A program made the position numbers and the translations under genes. Shown piece after piece: positions 24,456 to 34,537 of a stretch of 64,000 bases of DNA. Every line of letters begins with the position of its first letter. The first letter of the stretch is position 1. The stretch is from Fasciola hepatica (taxonomy: Eukaryota > Platyhelminthes > Trematoda > Plagiorchiida > Fasciolidae), in NCBI GenBank assembly GCA_948099385.1, contig CANUEZ040000140.1:3348001-3412000 (forward strand). The letters run 5' to 3'. The notes beneath the pieces are model-generated. The model did not search any database. It had not been told where the DNA came from and saw only the letters and a list, made by a program, of their open reading frames with translations.

Positions 24456-25820
24456 CTAGGCCTCAGGGTTATCAGCTCCTCCGTCTTCGCTCTCGAGTAG
24501 GTTAATACTGCGTATGTCACGAATGAGCACTCCGTTAGCTGTCTTCACCTTCACCGTTCTTATCATTCCGTCAGTGCTTTTATTGGTTTCCGTAACTACC
24601 CCCAAAGACCAAGCGCTGAAATGTGCGCGTTCGTCGGCGATCATAACCACGTCTCCAACGTTGAATGGTCTTGTTTTGGCCAGCCACTTCTGTCGAGTCT
24701 GCAAAGCCGGCAGGTACTCCCGTAGCCATCGCCTCCAGAAGACCTTGGCCAGATAGTTCGCTTGCTTCCACCCGTGGAGGTAGCTCCCACGAAGGTTCAC
24801 CGGCCCTTGGAAACCCCTGTTCGACCTTAACGTCAATAAATCGTTTGGGGTGAGCGCCAGGTGGGTGGGGTCGCCGTTCAATACTGGAACAAGGGGGCGG
24901 TTGTTCAGGATTCGCTCCACCTCAGTCATGACGGTGTTCAGCGTCTCGTCGTCGGGCGGCTGCTGCTCCATGATTGACAGCAATATCCGTCTGGCGGACC
25001 GGATCATGCGTTCCCATATGCCGCCTCGGTGGCTGGCCTGTGGGGGGTTGAAATGCAATCGTATGCCGTAGGCCACGGTTCGATCCTGCAGTTCGTCCCT
25101 GTTTATGTTCTTGTGCCAACGCTGCAATTCCTGTTGAGCGCCCACAAAGTTCGATCCATTATCTGAGTATATATCGGCCGGTACGCCTCTTCGGTTGATA
25201 AATCTTTGCAAGGCCCGTAGAAACGAATCGGTCGTCATCGAATGTGCGACTTCTAGGTGTACCGCACGTGATTTCATGCACGTCATGATACATCCGTATC
25301 GCTTTTCTAATCTTTTCCCGCACTTGATCCACAAGGGCCCGAAATAGTCCAACCCGGTGTCGCTGAACGGCCACCAGCCCGTAGTCAACCTGCATTCTGA
25401 TAGTGGGGCCATGAGTTGTTTGCCCGCCGTGGCATTGCGTCTCCTACGTCGCGCACAACGCCGTATTACGCGTTTTACAGTCTCTCGTCCTCCCAGCAAC
25501 CAAAGGCGCTTTCGGATGACGCTCGTCACGTGACTTTCCCCGGCATGTCCCTCCACGGCGTGGACGTGTTGAATCATTAGCTCTACTACAGGTTGTCTCG
25601 CAGGCAGCAGTATAGGATACTTTGTGTCGACGTTCAGGTGGGCGTTGGTCAGCCTACCATTCACCCGCAGCAGTCCGTTGATGAGTTTGGGGTTGAAACG
25701 CTTCAGTTCGCCTCTTGGAGATGGCATGTTTTCATTGGTCGGCCCCAATTCTTCCGCCCTCTTGAGTTCTCGGGCGAAAGCCTCGCGTTGTATCATTCTG
25801 AAAATATCGTACTCTGCCGC
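24456..25820 (-). pseudogene. BEL/Pao integrase segment of the polyprotein
   Basis: Open in the polyprotein frame after a TGA at 25,821-25,823, ending at a TAA/TAG-type stop at 24,456. It holds the integrase zinc-binding region (HAVEGHAG then RRCARRRRRNA, where the second Cys of the usual C-x2-C is Arg, codon CGT). Next is the DDE core: GLDYFGP with the first Asp, YSDNGSNF with the second, and GGIWERMIR with the Glu. The C-terminal region GDVVMIADE follows. The catalytic triad is intact; the zinc site is damaged. Confidence 0.9.
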
Positions 25821-25823
25821 TCA

Positions 25824-26873
25824 TAGCTCATCGTGACCTATCGGGCCGACCCGTATCCGACCTGAGGGCCGTAGCCCTTTCATGACTAGTAAATTTCTCT
25901 TGAACCTGGTTAACCAAACTAGCGAACGAAGCGTCTTCATCCAGGAAGAAAACCTGACCAGTCGCGATAGAATGGACGACGCTTCGACGACGTTGGTTGC
26001 TATCACTACGCCTTTGATCTCCAGTTCCACTTCCGAAGGGGGTTTTAATTCGAACACGGGCCAGTCCTGTTTGGGCAATTGCAGGAAGTTTGGCCCTCTC
26101 GTCCACGTGTCCAGTTGCTTGAAGTTGTTGGCACCTCGGGAGCACAGGTCGGCCGGATTATCGCCAGACCTGACATGACTCCACTGGTGCGTGGCTGATT
26201 CATCGTGGATAATCGTGAGCCGGTTAGCAACGAAAGTAATAAACCGGCTCCGGACGTTGTTGATATAGTAAAGTACTATCGTTGAATCCGTCCAGAAGCT
26301 CACCGACCAAATGTAGAGATCGAAACATCTCTTCACAGCTTGCACCACCCTGACTGCCAACACGGCTGCGCTGAGTTCAAGGCGTGGGATTGAGACCGAC
26401 TTCAGTGGAGCAACGCGGGCTTTGGCGAACAGGATCCTCGTGGTATATTGTCCATCTCCTGCGCACCATCGTCCGTACACCACAGCTCCATAACCGACTT
26501 CGGATGCATCGGAAAAGGCATGTAGTTCTTCAGTCCGTGTCGTATGGCCAGGAGTCAAACATCGTGGGATTCTTATGTCCCCTAATTTCTTCAAGGTGTT
26601 CAAAAATTCTTCCCAGTCCAGCCGGTCCCCTCGGTCCAGTGACTGGTCCCAATCAACTTTCTTACGGCACAGCCGCTGCAGCAAGATCTTCCCGGGTAGC
26701 AGCCATGGTGAGACGAAACCGAGCGGGTCGAACAAACTTGAGACGGCAGATAGTATGCCACGACGGGTTATTGGCAGCTCGGGAACGTTTAGTTCGAAAA
26801 CAAAATCGTCCGTTTCCGCGTCCCATTGTATCCCTAAGGCGCGCTCGATAGGAAGTGGAGAGCCGTCCAAATC
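25824..26873 (-). pseudogene. BEL/Pao RNase H segment of the polyprotein
   Basis: Same frame as the flanking segments, between TGA stops at 26,874-26,876 and 25,821-25,823. Motifs in order: ALGIQWD, SSLFDPLGFVSPW (end of reverse transcriptase), ELHAFSDASEVGYGAVVY (first RNase H Asp), LELSAAVLAV (Glu), VSFWTDSTIVL (second Asp), SHVRSGDNPADLCSRG (His/Asp region). All four RNase H signature blocks look intact. Confidence 0.9.
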
Positions 26874-26876
26874 TCA

Positions 26877-27296
26877 AACCCTTTCGGCCTTTTCGTGTTA
26901 CGGGATGACCTTCAGCACTTCTGAAGCGTTCGACATCCATTTAGTTAGATGGAAGCCGCCCTCTTCCAGCAATCTTGTCAGACCCCTGAACTGCTCTAGA
27001 GCTGATTCCACATCATCGAATGACCCAAGGTAGTCGTCGACGTAGAAGTTCCTGCTGATGCTTTCTACCACCGTCCGATGTACTAGATCGCCATGTTTGT
27101 TCGCTGATTCTCGGAGGGTGTAGTTCGCACAAAATGGTGACGATATGGCTCCGAAGGGGTGGACGGTCATCCCATAATTCATCACTGAGTTGTCCCAGTC
27201 GCTCCCTTCCCACCACAGAAAACGCAAAGCATCTCGTTCTTCCACCGGAATCTTCACCTGATGGAACATTTCCCTAATGTCAGCAGACAAAGCCAC
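26877..27296 (-). pseudogene. BEL/Pao reverse transcriptase palm segment
   Basis: Runs from directly after the TAG at 27,297-27,299. Motifs: ALSADIREMFHQV (palm A, with the catalytic Asp), MTVHPFGAISSPFCANY (palm B), NFYVDDYLGS (palm C, YVDD at about 27,044-27,033). A TAA stop at 26,898-26,900 and a TGA at 26,874-26,876 lie within nine codons of each other at its end, both in the polyprotein frame. Confidence 0.9.
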
Positions 27297-29651
27297 CTAA
27301 CCCACTCTGAAACGGCACAAAACATCGATCAGTGGAGTGGTCCAGTCAGGCCCCTGTAGTAGGCGATCGTTTACCGACTTGCCCTGGAACTTGGCCACAC
27401 AGTCGAAAACCACTCGCAGTTTATTGGGTTTCTTGGGGTTGATAACCGGATGGTGAGGCAGATACCGGATACCCCTTTTGCTGTCGGTGTTGACAGGCAT
27501 CTTTTCAACGTAACCCAGGGCCTCGTTTCGCTTCATCAAATCCGCGTATCGTTCCCACAGATTCTGGTCTCGAATGAAGCGTTCTTTTAGTCGTAGTAAT
27601 CGTTGGAGAACATAATTTCTGTTGTCAGTCCACGGGCCGTCCGGTGTGCGCCATGGGAGGGGAACCTCGAACTGTTTTTTGAGGCCTCTAGTGCCTTGCC
27701 GCACCGTTTGTAGAGCGAAGTGATCCTCTTGAGACAACGTCGGTCTTTCGTCTCCAATGTCATGAAACTCCTTTTCATACAGCCGTTGCAGATGATACTC
27801 TATGCGGTCCGTTTCGGCGGATAAGTAATTCACGGAACCGCGTACCCGTACTGGACCGTATAACATCCATCCCAGAGCCGTGCGTACGGCATAAGGTGCC
27901 TGGCGGTCGCCCACTCTCTGGTCAAGCACCCAATGCGCCTCTGGCACGTCGCAGCCGATGAGGAGATCCACTTCATCATCTTCCCAGTCTACAACGGTTA
28001 TATCCTGCAGGTGGGGCCACCGAGTCAAGATTGCGTTCACCGACCTTGGTGCTCGCATGGGGAGATCCGCTAACGTGAATGCCTCCGTTGGTTCAATTTC
28101 CTCGTTAGTGTCTAGAGAGATGAGTTGCAGCCTTAATCTACCAGCAGTCATTGCCTGTGTTCCGCCCACCGTGCTCACCGCTAACGATGTCGCACCTTTA
28201 GCCAGTTGGTGTTTGTCGGCAAACCGCTCTTTCACTAAAGTGGTGTCGGATCCACTATCAACGAAAGCCAACGCCTTGACTATCCCAGTCGGAGTCACTA
28301 CGTCCACAGCCACTACGGCTAAACGTACCGGTTTACTGGCAGGTTGTGAAGTTGAACAAATCACGCTGGGCTTGGCACTCGCCTCGGATATGGTTACTCT
28401 CGCCTGATGCAGCAGCCGATGGTGTCTGCCCGTGCAGCCCTCGTAACCACATCGATTCCTTGTTCTACAGGCTGCTGCCCGGTGCGTGGTGTTGAGACAG
28501 ATAAAACATGCTCCTGCCATCCTCGCCATTCCCCACCGTTCGTCTATTGTGGCGTTGCCGAACTTGGGGCATTCTGGTAGGCCATGGCTAGTACCACAGG
28601 ATCTGCAATTTGGTTTCGCCGTAGCATCTCGTGAAATGACGTGTGTAGTGGTCCAAGGCTGGTACTTTGGATGTTCCCGTACAGGGGTTTGGACTTGGCT
28701 ATTACTGGGCTTGTTTGCTCGGTTGCTGTCCCGGATGAGTCGGCCGAATCTGCTGTCAGCTATCTTCGTTTGCCTGTCTAAGTATTCAGTCAGGTCTTCG
28801 AAGTTGGCTTCTCTGTCGCTTCGGCTTATCCGTTCTGCTTCTTCCGCCCACCGACTCTGTAGTTCGGGAGAGAGGTGACGGACTATGCCTTCCAAAGTGT
28901 GCATGGCGTCTAGGTCAGCCTTGTAACCTAAATGGTCGAGGGCTATTGAGCAGTTCTGCATCTTAATCACCAGGTCGGCCATAGTGTAGACGTCGCCCTT
29001 GGTTCTCTTTGCCTCTGCCATCACGCCCTCTATTAGGTTACGGGCTACTTTGAAAGGTTGGCCAAACAGGTCCCTTAGGATCTTCCTTGCCCTTGTGTAG
29101 CCGCGTTCTGGGTCGAGCATGGTGCACCCGTCGATAGCTTCTCTTGCTCGGCCTCGGCAGTAGTGAGTAAGGTAAAGAAGCCTTTGCCCAGGGTCGGTTA
29201 CCTTAGTTTCAACGAACGTCTCGAACTGCTTGACAGACTTGCAGTATTGCTCAGCTCGCCCGTCGAAAACCGTTAACTCCACTCTAGGCAGATCGATCGA
29301 TGGTGTTTTGTAGTCGGCGACCGGCGTGGGGTTCCCTACCTTATTGCACCCTAACCTATCGGAAGTGTCGAAGTCACTGGTCTCATGCTCTCGCTGTTTC
29401 TGTGTACACTTCTCTGCTTCCTGCGCCTGTAGTCTAGCCGATAGTAACTGTTGCTCTAGTTCTAGTATCCTCAGCTCATATAAATCGACATCCTTACGAT
29501 CAATATTGTTCTCAATAACACATGAACTAGCACTGACAGGACTAGGCGATCTAGCATTAACTAAGGAATCATATGTACCCAAAACCTCCCCAGAGACTTG
29601 CCGTATTACTTCCTGTCCGGATTCGACTGCTTTTGATCCTTTTCTTGGCAT
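27297..29651 (-). pseudogene. BEL/Pao Gag, protease and start of reverse transcriptase
   Basis: 784 codons from an ATG at 29,651 (chosen because an upstream in-frame ATG at 29,732 lies inside the LTR) to TAG. Residues 51-95 are a likely coiled coil. Residues 125-300 are the Gag core typed by FDGRAEQYCKSVKQFE. Zinc knuckles lie at 349-361 (C-x2-C-x3-H-x4-C) and 382-395 (C-x2-C-x4-H-x4-C), with a further Cys/His cluster at 401-415. The aspartic protease active site is DSGSDTTL at 465-472. Reverse transcriptase entry is YLPHHPVINPKKPNKLRVVFD at 730-750. Frame intact up to the stop. Confidence 0.93.
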
Positions 29652-29693
29652 TTTGCGTGATTTTTCCTCGTTCCGAATTGATCTATTGAGTAT

Positions 29694-30070
29694 TGTTACG
29701 AACCTTTGAGCAATGCGTAGCCAAATTCGCAACGGATCCCGAAATCAAAAGACGATTGTCCGTGAAATTCTACGATACTAGATTATTAAAATAAACAATG
29801 ACATAAACAATATACAAACCTCAATAATACGATCAAAAGGACTCAACAACGAGAAACCGAATAGCAGCGTGTGAGCAGACAGCACGTGCGTCACGCAGGT
29901 CCTGAACAAGGATATGCCAAAGTAGCGCTCTGGGCGCGAACAAACAACAATTGGTCCAGAAAAACAACCAGTTCGTAAAGACAAGTCAATAGTGTATGGA
30001 AATGAGTGATGTTGGGAAAAACACTGAATCGCGAGGGAAAAAGGGGGATTTTCCACGACCGGCTGTTACA
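29694..30070 (-). repeat. 5' LTR of BEL/Pao element (377 bp)
   Basis: Pairs with 23,380-23,756. No TGG-type primer-binding site is evident in the first 30 nt inside it, so the primer tRNA cannot be named. Confidence 0.95.
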
Positions 30071-30770
30071 CTGTGTTGGCGACAGCATCTTTGACCAAGG
30101 CGAATGCGGCTTGTGCCGTGTCGGGAAACACGAACTTCCGCCTACCTCCGCGCAACAGGTCGGTGAGGGGTTGCATCATTTCCGCACAGTGAGGAATAAA
30201 TCGGCGGTAGAAATTCACCAGGCCGGCAAACTGACGCAACTGGCGAAAAGATTGGGGTTCAGGATAGTCGCGAATAGCGGAAACTTTATCTGACAGAGGG
30301 CGAATACCCGAGGATGAAATAGAATGTCCTATGAAAGTGATATCAGGCCGGCCTAATTCGCATTTCGCGATATTGATCGTAACGCCGTGCTGGCTAAGGC
30401 GTTCGAAAAGTGCTCGTAAGTGTGTAGCGTGCTCTTGCTCTGAAGAACTCGCCACCAAAATATCATCCAGGTATACGTGGACATTTTCCAAACCACGAGT
30501 TGCCCCGTGCATGAACCGTTGAAAGGTCTGGGCTGCACTGCTGAGTCCAAACGGCATTCGCAGAAACTCGAACAGCCCGAAAGGTGTAGTGACGGCAGTT
30601 TTAGGGATATCGGCCTCTGCTACCGGGAGCTGGTTGTACGCCCGAACCAAATCGATACGGCTAAAGACATAGCAACCTGATAAAGACGAAGTAAGATCCT
30701 GTATATGGGGAATCGGGTATCGGTCCGGGACGGTGACTTTGTTAAGCGCTCTGTAATCACCACAGGGTCG
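30071..30770 (-). pseudogene. Gypsy copy 2 Pol, reverse transcriptase segment
   Basis: Minus-strand frame continuing after the TGA at 30,771-30,773. Holds the palm ([26 protein letters not shown]) and the connection to RNase H ([13 protein letters not shown]). It is cut at 30,071 by the BEL element and resumes at 23,374. Confidence 0.9.
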
Positions 30771-31472
30771 TCAGTCGCCACTAGACTCAGGAACCATATG
30801 AAGGGGAGAAGCCCAAGGGCTACTGGAAGGGCGTATTATACCCAGTTCTAGCATATGTTCGAATTCGGCCTGTGCAACACGAAGCTTGCCTGGCGCTAAC
30901 CGACGCGGCCTACTGAACACTGGAGGTCCCTTGGTATCGATATGGTGAGTGACACTGGTCGTCACTGCTGGGAGAGGTCCGGCCTGCCGAAACATGGCCG
31001 GGTAGGCGGCGATGAGTTCGCCATAAGGTTGGTGTGCCGGTGGTTGAACGTTAAAGGGCGTGACGTGATTCACTCGCGAATTATGACCCGCAACAGCGAG
31101 AGTGGTCTGACGATCCACCACTCTGCGGCGCCGTGCATCAACTAACAAGTCAAAGTGCTGCAGGAAGTCAATGCCCAGAATTGGGTACGGGACGTCGGCG
31201 ATGATGAATACCCAACGAAAATTACGCTTTAAACCCAAGTTTAAGGTGAGCGACCGCTGGACAAACGTTGGGATGGCTGTGCCATTGGCAGCGCGTAGTG
31301 TTTCGGCCTGCGGTGTGCTATTGTCGTCTTTCGCTCGGGGGAGGACGCTCACTTCGGCACCGGTATCTACAAGGAATAGGTTACTTGAAATGATGTCCCT
31401 TACGTTCAAAAGACGACTATTGGTGTGATACCCGGCTTCGTGGGTCGCCACCACGGGCCGGGGGTTTAGTTT
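30771..31472 (-). pseudogene. Gypsy copy 2 Pol, protease segment, ending at TGA
   Basis: Read in the -1 frame relative to Gag from the slippery site at 31,469-31,475. Carries the aspartic protease motif FLVDTGAEVSVLP and the reverse transcriptase entry ELGIIRPSSSPWASPLHMV. TGA at 30,771-30,773 stands where Gypsy Pol normally has Trp in the 'GDWRPCGDYR' motif; the same TGA is in copy 1. Confidence 0.9.
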
Positions 31473-31475
31473 CCC
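31431..31475 (-). promoter_or_regulatory. -1 ribosomal frameshift signal, Gypsy copy 2
   Basis: Minus-strand GGGAAAC at 31,475-31,469, directly before the Gag TAA, and the same stem-loop (31,462-31,431) as copy 1. Unchanged between the copies. Confidence 0.75.
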
Positions 31476-32266
31476 TGATGAGCACCGGGAAACGTACACC
31501 CTGGTTCGCATCGTTTGGCTCCCTCACCGAAGCGACTGTGGTATTTACAATACCCTTCTTTTGAAGAACCGACGAAACGTCGTCGCAATGACGGACTATG
31601 GAGCCTAGGTGAGCGTGCGCGGTGCCGCTCCTGTGACCCACTTCTAACTGCTAGGCGTTGCAGGCTCGCGTCAATTCTAGACAAAACTGATGCGAGTTCG
31701 TTAGATGTTGGCAAGGTAGGCACCGTTGCGACGGAGGGCCTGGTTACTCCAGCTACAGCGGGGTTGTATCGTGACATAATGTCATCAGCTATCACTGCAG
31801 TTTCCTCTAGCGAGCATTTGCGCGTGGCACTTAGTAAAACTAGAATGTTATGCGGCAAACGCTGCAGCCAAAGTTCCCTCAAGAGCGGGTCCTCGCCTAT
31901 CGTCGGTCCTCTCAAGCGCTGCATCTCACGCAGCAGTTCGGAGGGCTTTCTACGTCCAAGCTCAACGTTTTGAAGTTGTTGCATACGTTGGTCTTGCGTT
32001 GGGGTCGTGCGGGCAATAACAGCCGCCTTTAAAGCCTCATAGCTTCGGGAAGAGATTATTACGTCCCTTACTTGCATTGTAACCTCCGGCGGGAGGCGGC
32101 CTGCTACCCACCTGAGACGGCTGGCGTCACTGGTTATACGGCAGTTTTCGAATTCTAACTCAACCAGCGTGAACCAGAGTTCTGGATCAGCAGGCGTGAA
32201 TGCCGGTATGTGCAGCGTGATCGCCCCAACGGTGGGGTCTGAGCAGGATTTCCGTTCGGCAGACAT
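31466..32266 (-). CDS. Gypsy copy 2 Gag (266 aa)
   Basis: Intact frame, differing from the copy 1 Gag at very few positions (for example Ala for Glu in SYEALKxAV). The C-terminus has the CsRn1-type C-x2-H-x9-C-x3-C zinc knuckle. The frame is open, but the element as a whole is disrupted. Confidence 0.9.
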   Translation of the reverse strand: MSAERKSCSDPTVGAITLHIPAFTPADPELWFTLVELEFENCRITSDASRLRWVAGRLPPEVTMQVRDVIISSRSYEALKAAVIARTTPTQDQRMQQLQNVELGRRKPSELLREMQRLRGPTIGEDPLLRELWLQRLPHNILVLLSATRKCSLEETAVIADDIMSRYNPAVAGVTRPSVATVPTLPTSNELASVLSRIDASLQRLAVRSGSQERHRARSPRLHSPSLRRRFVGSSKEGYCKYHSRFGEGAKRCEPGCTFPGAHQGN

Positions 32267-32503
32267 AGCGATTACTTTATGGAATACAGACGGGAAAAGA
32301 AATCAACGACCAATGGGGCATTATAGTCTTCGCGAAAAAAAATCACGACGAATTAGACACACAAAATATATATGGACGAAAAAAAAATTATTTGGTAAAC
32401 CAACCAATAAAAAAATCAAGATAGGGAAACAATAAAACACACAAAAACGTACGCAGACGGGACCTTGAACGGTATAAAACAAGGAAACTCACGTGACCTG
32501 GGG

Positions 32504-32521
32504 ATCACGTCGGGCTCACCA
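32504..32521 (-). promoter_or_regulatory. Primer-binding site (tRNA-Trp), Gypsy copy 2
   Basis: Same 18 nt as copy 1 (minus strand TGGTGAGCCCGACGTGAT), 2 nt inside the 5' LTR. Confidence 0.8.
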
Positions 32522-32523
32522 AT

Positions 32524-32831
32524 TGTAAGGTTGATTAGACCTTACTTCGCGGTTTCCTTAGTAAACGCGTGCTTCGGTCCTTCGTACTGCGTGGACCACC
32601 TGTACGTTACTCTAATGTGCGGCACTGCACAAATATGTTAACCAGAACAGTATTCTCCACGACCCGTGAGAACGAGAAGGCGATTGGGAGAGATAGTGGT
32701 TGGCGTGTATTTGGGAGCGTGCGTGGGAGCGTGCGCAAGAGCAACGGTCAAATGGCAGCCGCGCTTGGCAGTCAGCGTTCAGTTAAACAATAAACGTGAT
32801 AAAAGTATAAACGAAGATAGCAACCGCTACA
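32524..32831 (-). repeat. 5' LTR of Gypsy copy 2 (308 bp)
   Basis: Pairs with 22,298-22,605; 7 transition differences. Confidence 0.95.
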
Positions 32832-33672
32832 GCCCCATATAACGTCAGCAGGCGAGAGTATAGGTTTAAACCATTGATCAAATCGTCCAGTGCCTACGGT
32901 AATCCGGAATAAACGTCGATTTGGCCGATGGCTACCCAAGTCACCAATGCATCTGGAAGAGATCAGGATTGCGGCAGTCTGGAGAGTGTTCCAGCTGTGG
33001 GTTATGATTATCGTTTATATGGAAGCAAGAAAATGAACATTTTTTTATCCGAACAGTTAGTTATCTTTTGGCTAGTGGACAGGTCTATTAGGGATCCCTA
33101 GACGGAGACTGGTAGCTTTCTAGGGTAGTTGGGTGATAGTAGAGATTTGGGGCGATATTAGGTAGGCGATGGATGAGGAGAGGGTGTCCGTTTGGGAACC
33201 AGGAATAAAACAATAGTAGATGGTATTGTCTGGAAGAAGAATGAGAAAATAGGAAGATAACAGTCTGGTCAGTTCACCAGCTGTGGTCGAGGACGGCAAA
33301 CAGTAAAAAGGGGGAAAAACACTGAGTGTTGAAATGAGGGTTTTTCATGTGCGGACAAACGTGCTGGTATTCGGCAGGGGCATGCGGATTCCGGTTGGAA
33401 TGGGGTCTAAACTTACCATGAGCATATGCGTAGAGAAGTGAAGCCTAGTTACTAAGGAATGGTAATCCGTGTGGCAAGGCTTCAGTGTACGAGAACGGCG
33501 CAAAAAACAGGATGGGACGGATGAGTTCTAGCCTGAGCCAGGAATAAAGTGAAAGCGAGCACCCATCGCTAAAGGACGGGACGGTTTTATTTATATGTAC
33601 GCAAATTGTGTGTAGTAAAATGGCACAATCTAGTTAGGAAGGGGGACAAGTGAGGGGAGCATACCCAAGGTG

Positions 33673-33696
33673 TATATATATATATATATATATATT
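33673..33696. repeat. (TA)n microsatellite
   Basis: Perfect TA run of about 24 bp immediately before the first copy of a 127-bp direct repeat. Confidence 0.95.
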
Positions 33697-33817
33697 GATG
33701 TATACGTGGGTGCGATCATCGGACGGGTCATGCGAAAGCGGTCGGACGCAAAAGACTACGGCAAGGAAAGTGAGATAGAGTGACGCAGCTGAGGATAAAC
33801 GGTTAACGGAAAGAAGA
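33691..33817 (+). repeat. 127-bp direct repeat, copy 1
   Basis: Matches 34,411-34,537 without length change, with 11 differences (about 91% identity); both follow TA-rich runs. Confidence 0.9.
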
Positions 33818-34242
33818 ACAAAAGTTAAGCACGGGCTCATCGGTGCGGCGGATCCTAAAAGCACATTGAGGCTATGAAACGTGAGACTAAAGGGGAAACG
33901 CCTAAGTGTGGCTAGAACTTTCAATGGGAAAGTTAGTATTTTGCCTAGAGTGGTCATTGAGCAGGAGTAAAGACCAAGTTCTGCATGAAATTACAGAAGA
34001 ACCTTAGCTGGGGGATGGGGTGAGAGCAGAAATGGTAACGTCATAACTGGGTGTTGAGTTCAGTTAGTGAGTCACGCTAAGTGCGATGAATCAGACTGGA
34101 TTTTCCAGTTCGAAATCGCAGAGGTGGTGGGGGAAGTATGAGTGGTGTGATCTGGTGCGGAAGAGAGGCATTGTAAGCTAAGAGATATCGAGGAGCGTTG
34201 AGTTACTCACCATGATTGTGTTAATAATTATAGGACAGTAGT

Positions 34243-34413
34243 GACTATATATATATTGTATATAAAATTGATATATATTTACACATATATATGTATATAT
34301 ATGAATAGGTATATACATATATATATGTGCATATATATGTATATATATGAACAGGTGTATATATATATATGCATATATATGTATGTATATAAATGTGTAT
34401 ATAAAATATATAT
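34243..34413. repeat. TA-rich minisatellite
   Basis: About 170 bp of alternating TA with interspersed G and C, for example 'atatatgtatatatatgaa' occurring twice with 'tagg' or 'cagg' following. Apparent open frames here are low-complexity artefacts. Confidence 0.9.
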
Positions 34414-34537
34414 ATTGCTGTATACATGGGTGCGATCATCAGACGGGTCCTGCGAGAGCAGTCGGACGCAAAAGACTATGGCAAGGAAAGTGAGATAGAG
34501 TCACGCAGCCAAGGATCAACGGTTAACGGAAAGAAGA
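34411..34537 (+). repeat. 127-bp direct repeat, copy 2
   Basis: Second copy, 720 bp after the first. Confidence 0.9.

Larger units (their letters stand above)
23380..30070 (-). mobile_element. BEL/Pao LTR retrotransposon nested in Gypsy copy 2
   Basis: 6,691 bp, with 377-bp LTRs at 23,380-23,756 and 29,694-30,070 that differ at only two positions (both transversions), and a perfect 5-bp target duplication. Internal order on the minus strand is Gag, protease, reverse transcriptase, RNase H, integrase. That is the BEL/Pao order, and the Gag knuckles, YVDD box and integrase motifs agree. No envelope-like frame follows integrase. The near-identical LTRs make it the youngest element in the window, yet its polyprotein has four in-frame stops. 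A relative known in flatworms is Sinbad of Schistosoma mansoni. Confidence 0.95.
22298..32831 (-). mobile_element. Ty3/Gypsy (CsRn1-like) LTR retrotransposon, copy 2, nested and deleted
   Basis: Complete element ends on the minus strand with 308-bp LTRs at both ends (TG...CA). Possible 4-bp target duplication GCTC (22,294-22,297) and GCCC (32,832-32,835), one mismatch. Gag and the first part of Pol match copy 1 at 41.3-46.7 kb with no length change. A 6,691-bp BEL/Pao element is inserted in reverse transcriptase/RNase H sequence. A 1,595-bp stretch present in copy 1 (44,433-46,027), holding integrase, is missing. Its two LTRs differ at 7 of 308 positions, all transitions. Not autonomous. Confidence 0.95.

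Noticed and set aside
27957..28407. Plus-strand frames of 130-150 codons opposite the BEL Gag (and 31,515-31,973 opposite Gypsy Gag)
   Set aside because: Shadow frames of well-supported minus-strand genes.
29660..29693. Primer-binding site for the BEL element
   Set aside because: No TGG-starting match to a tRNA 3' end next to the LTR.
29652..29732. Upstream in-frame ATG extending the BEL Gag into the 5' LTR
   Set aside because: The added residues come from LTR sequence; the ATG at 29,651 gives a normal leader and Gag start.
34241..34498. 85- and 64-codon frames rich in Tyr and Ile on both strands
   Set aside because: They are translations of a TA microsatellite.
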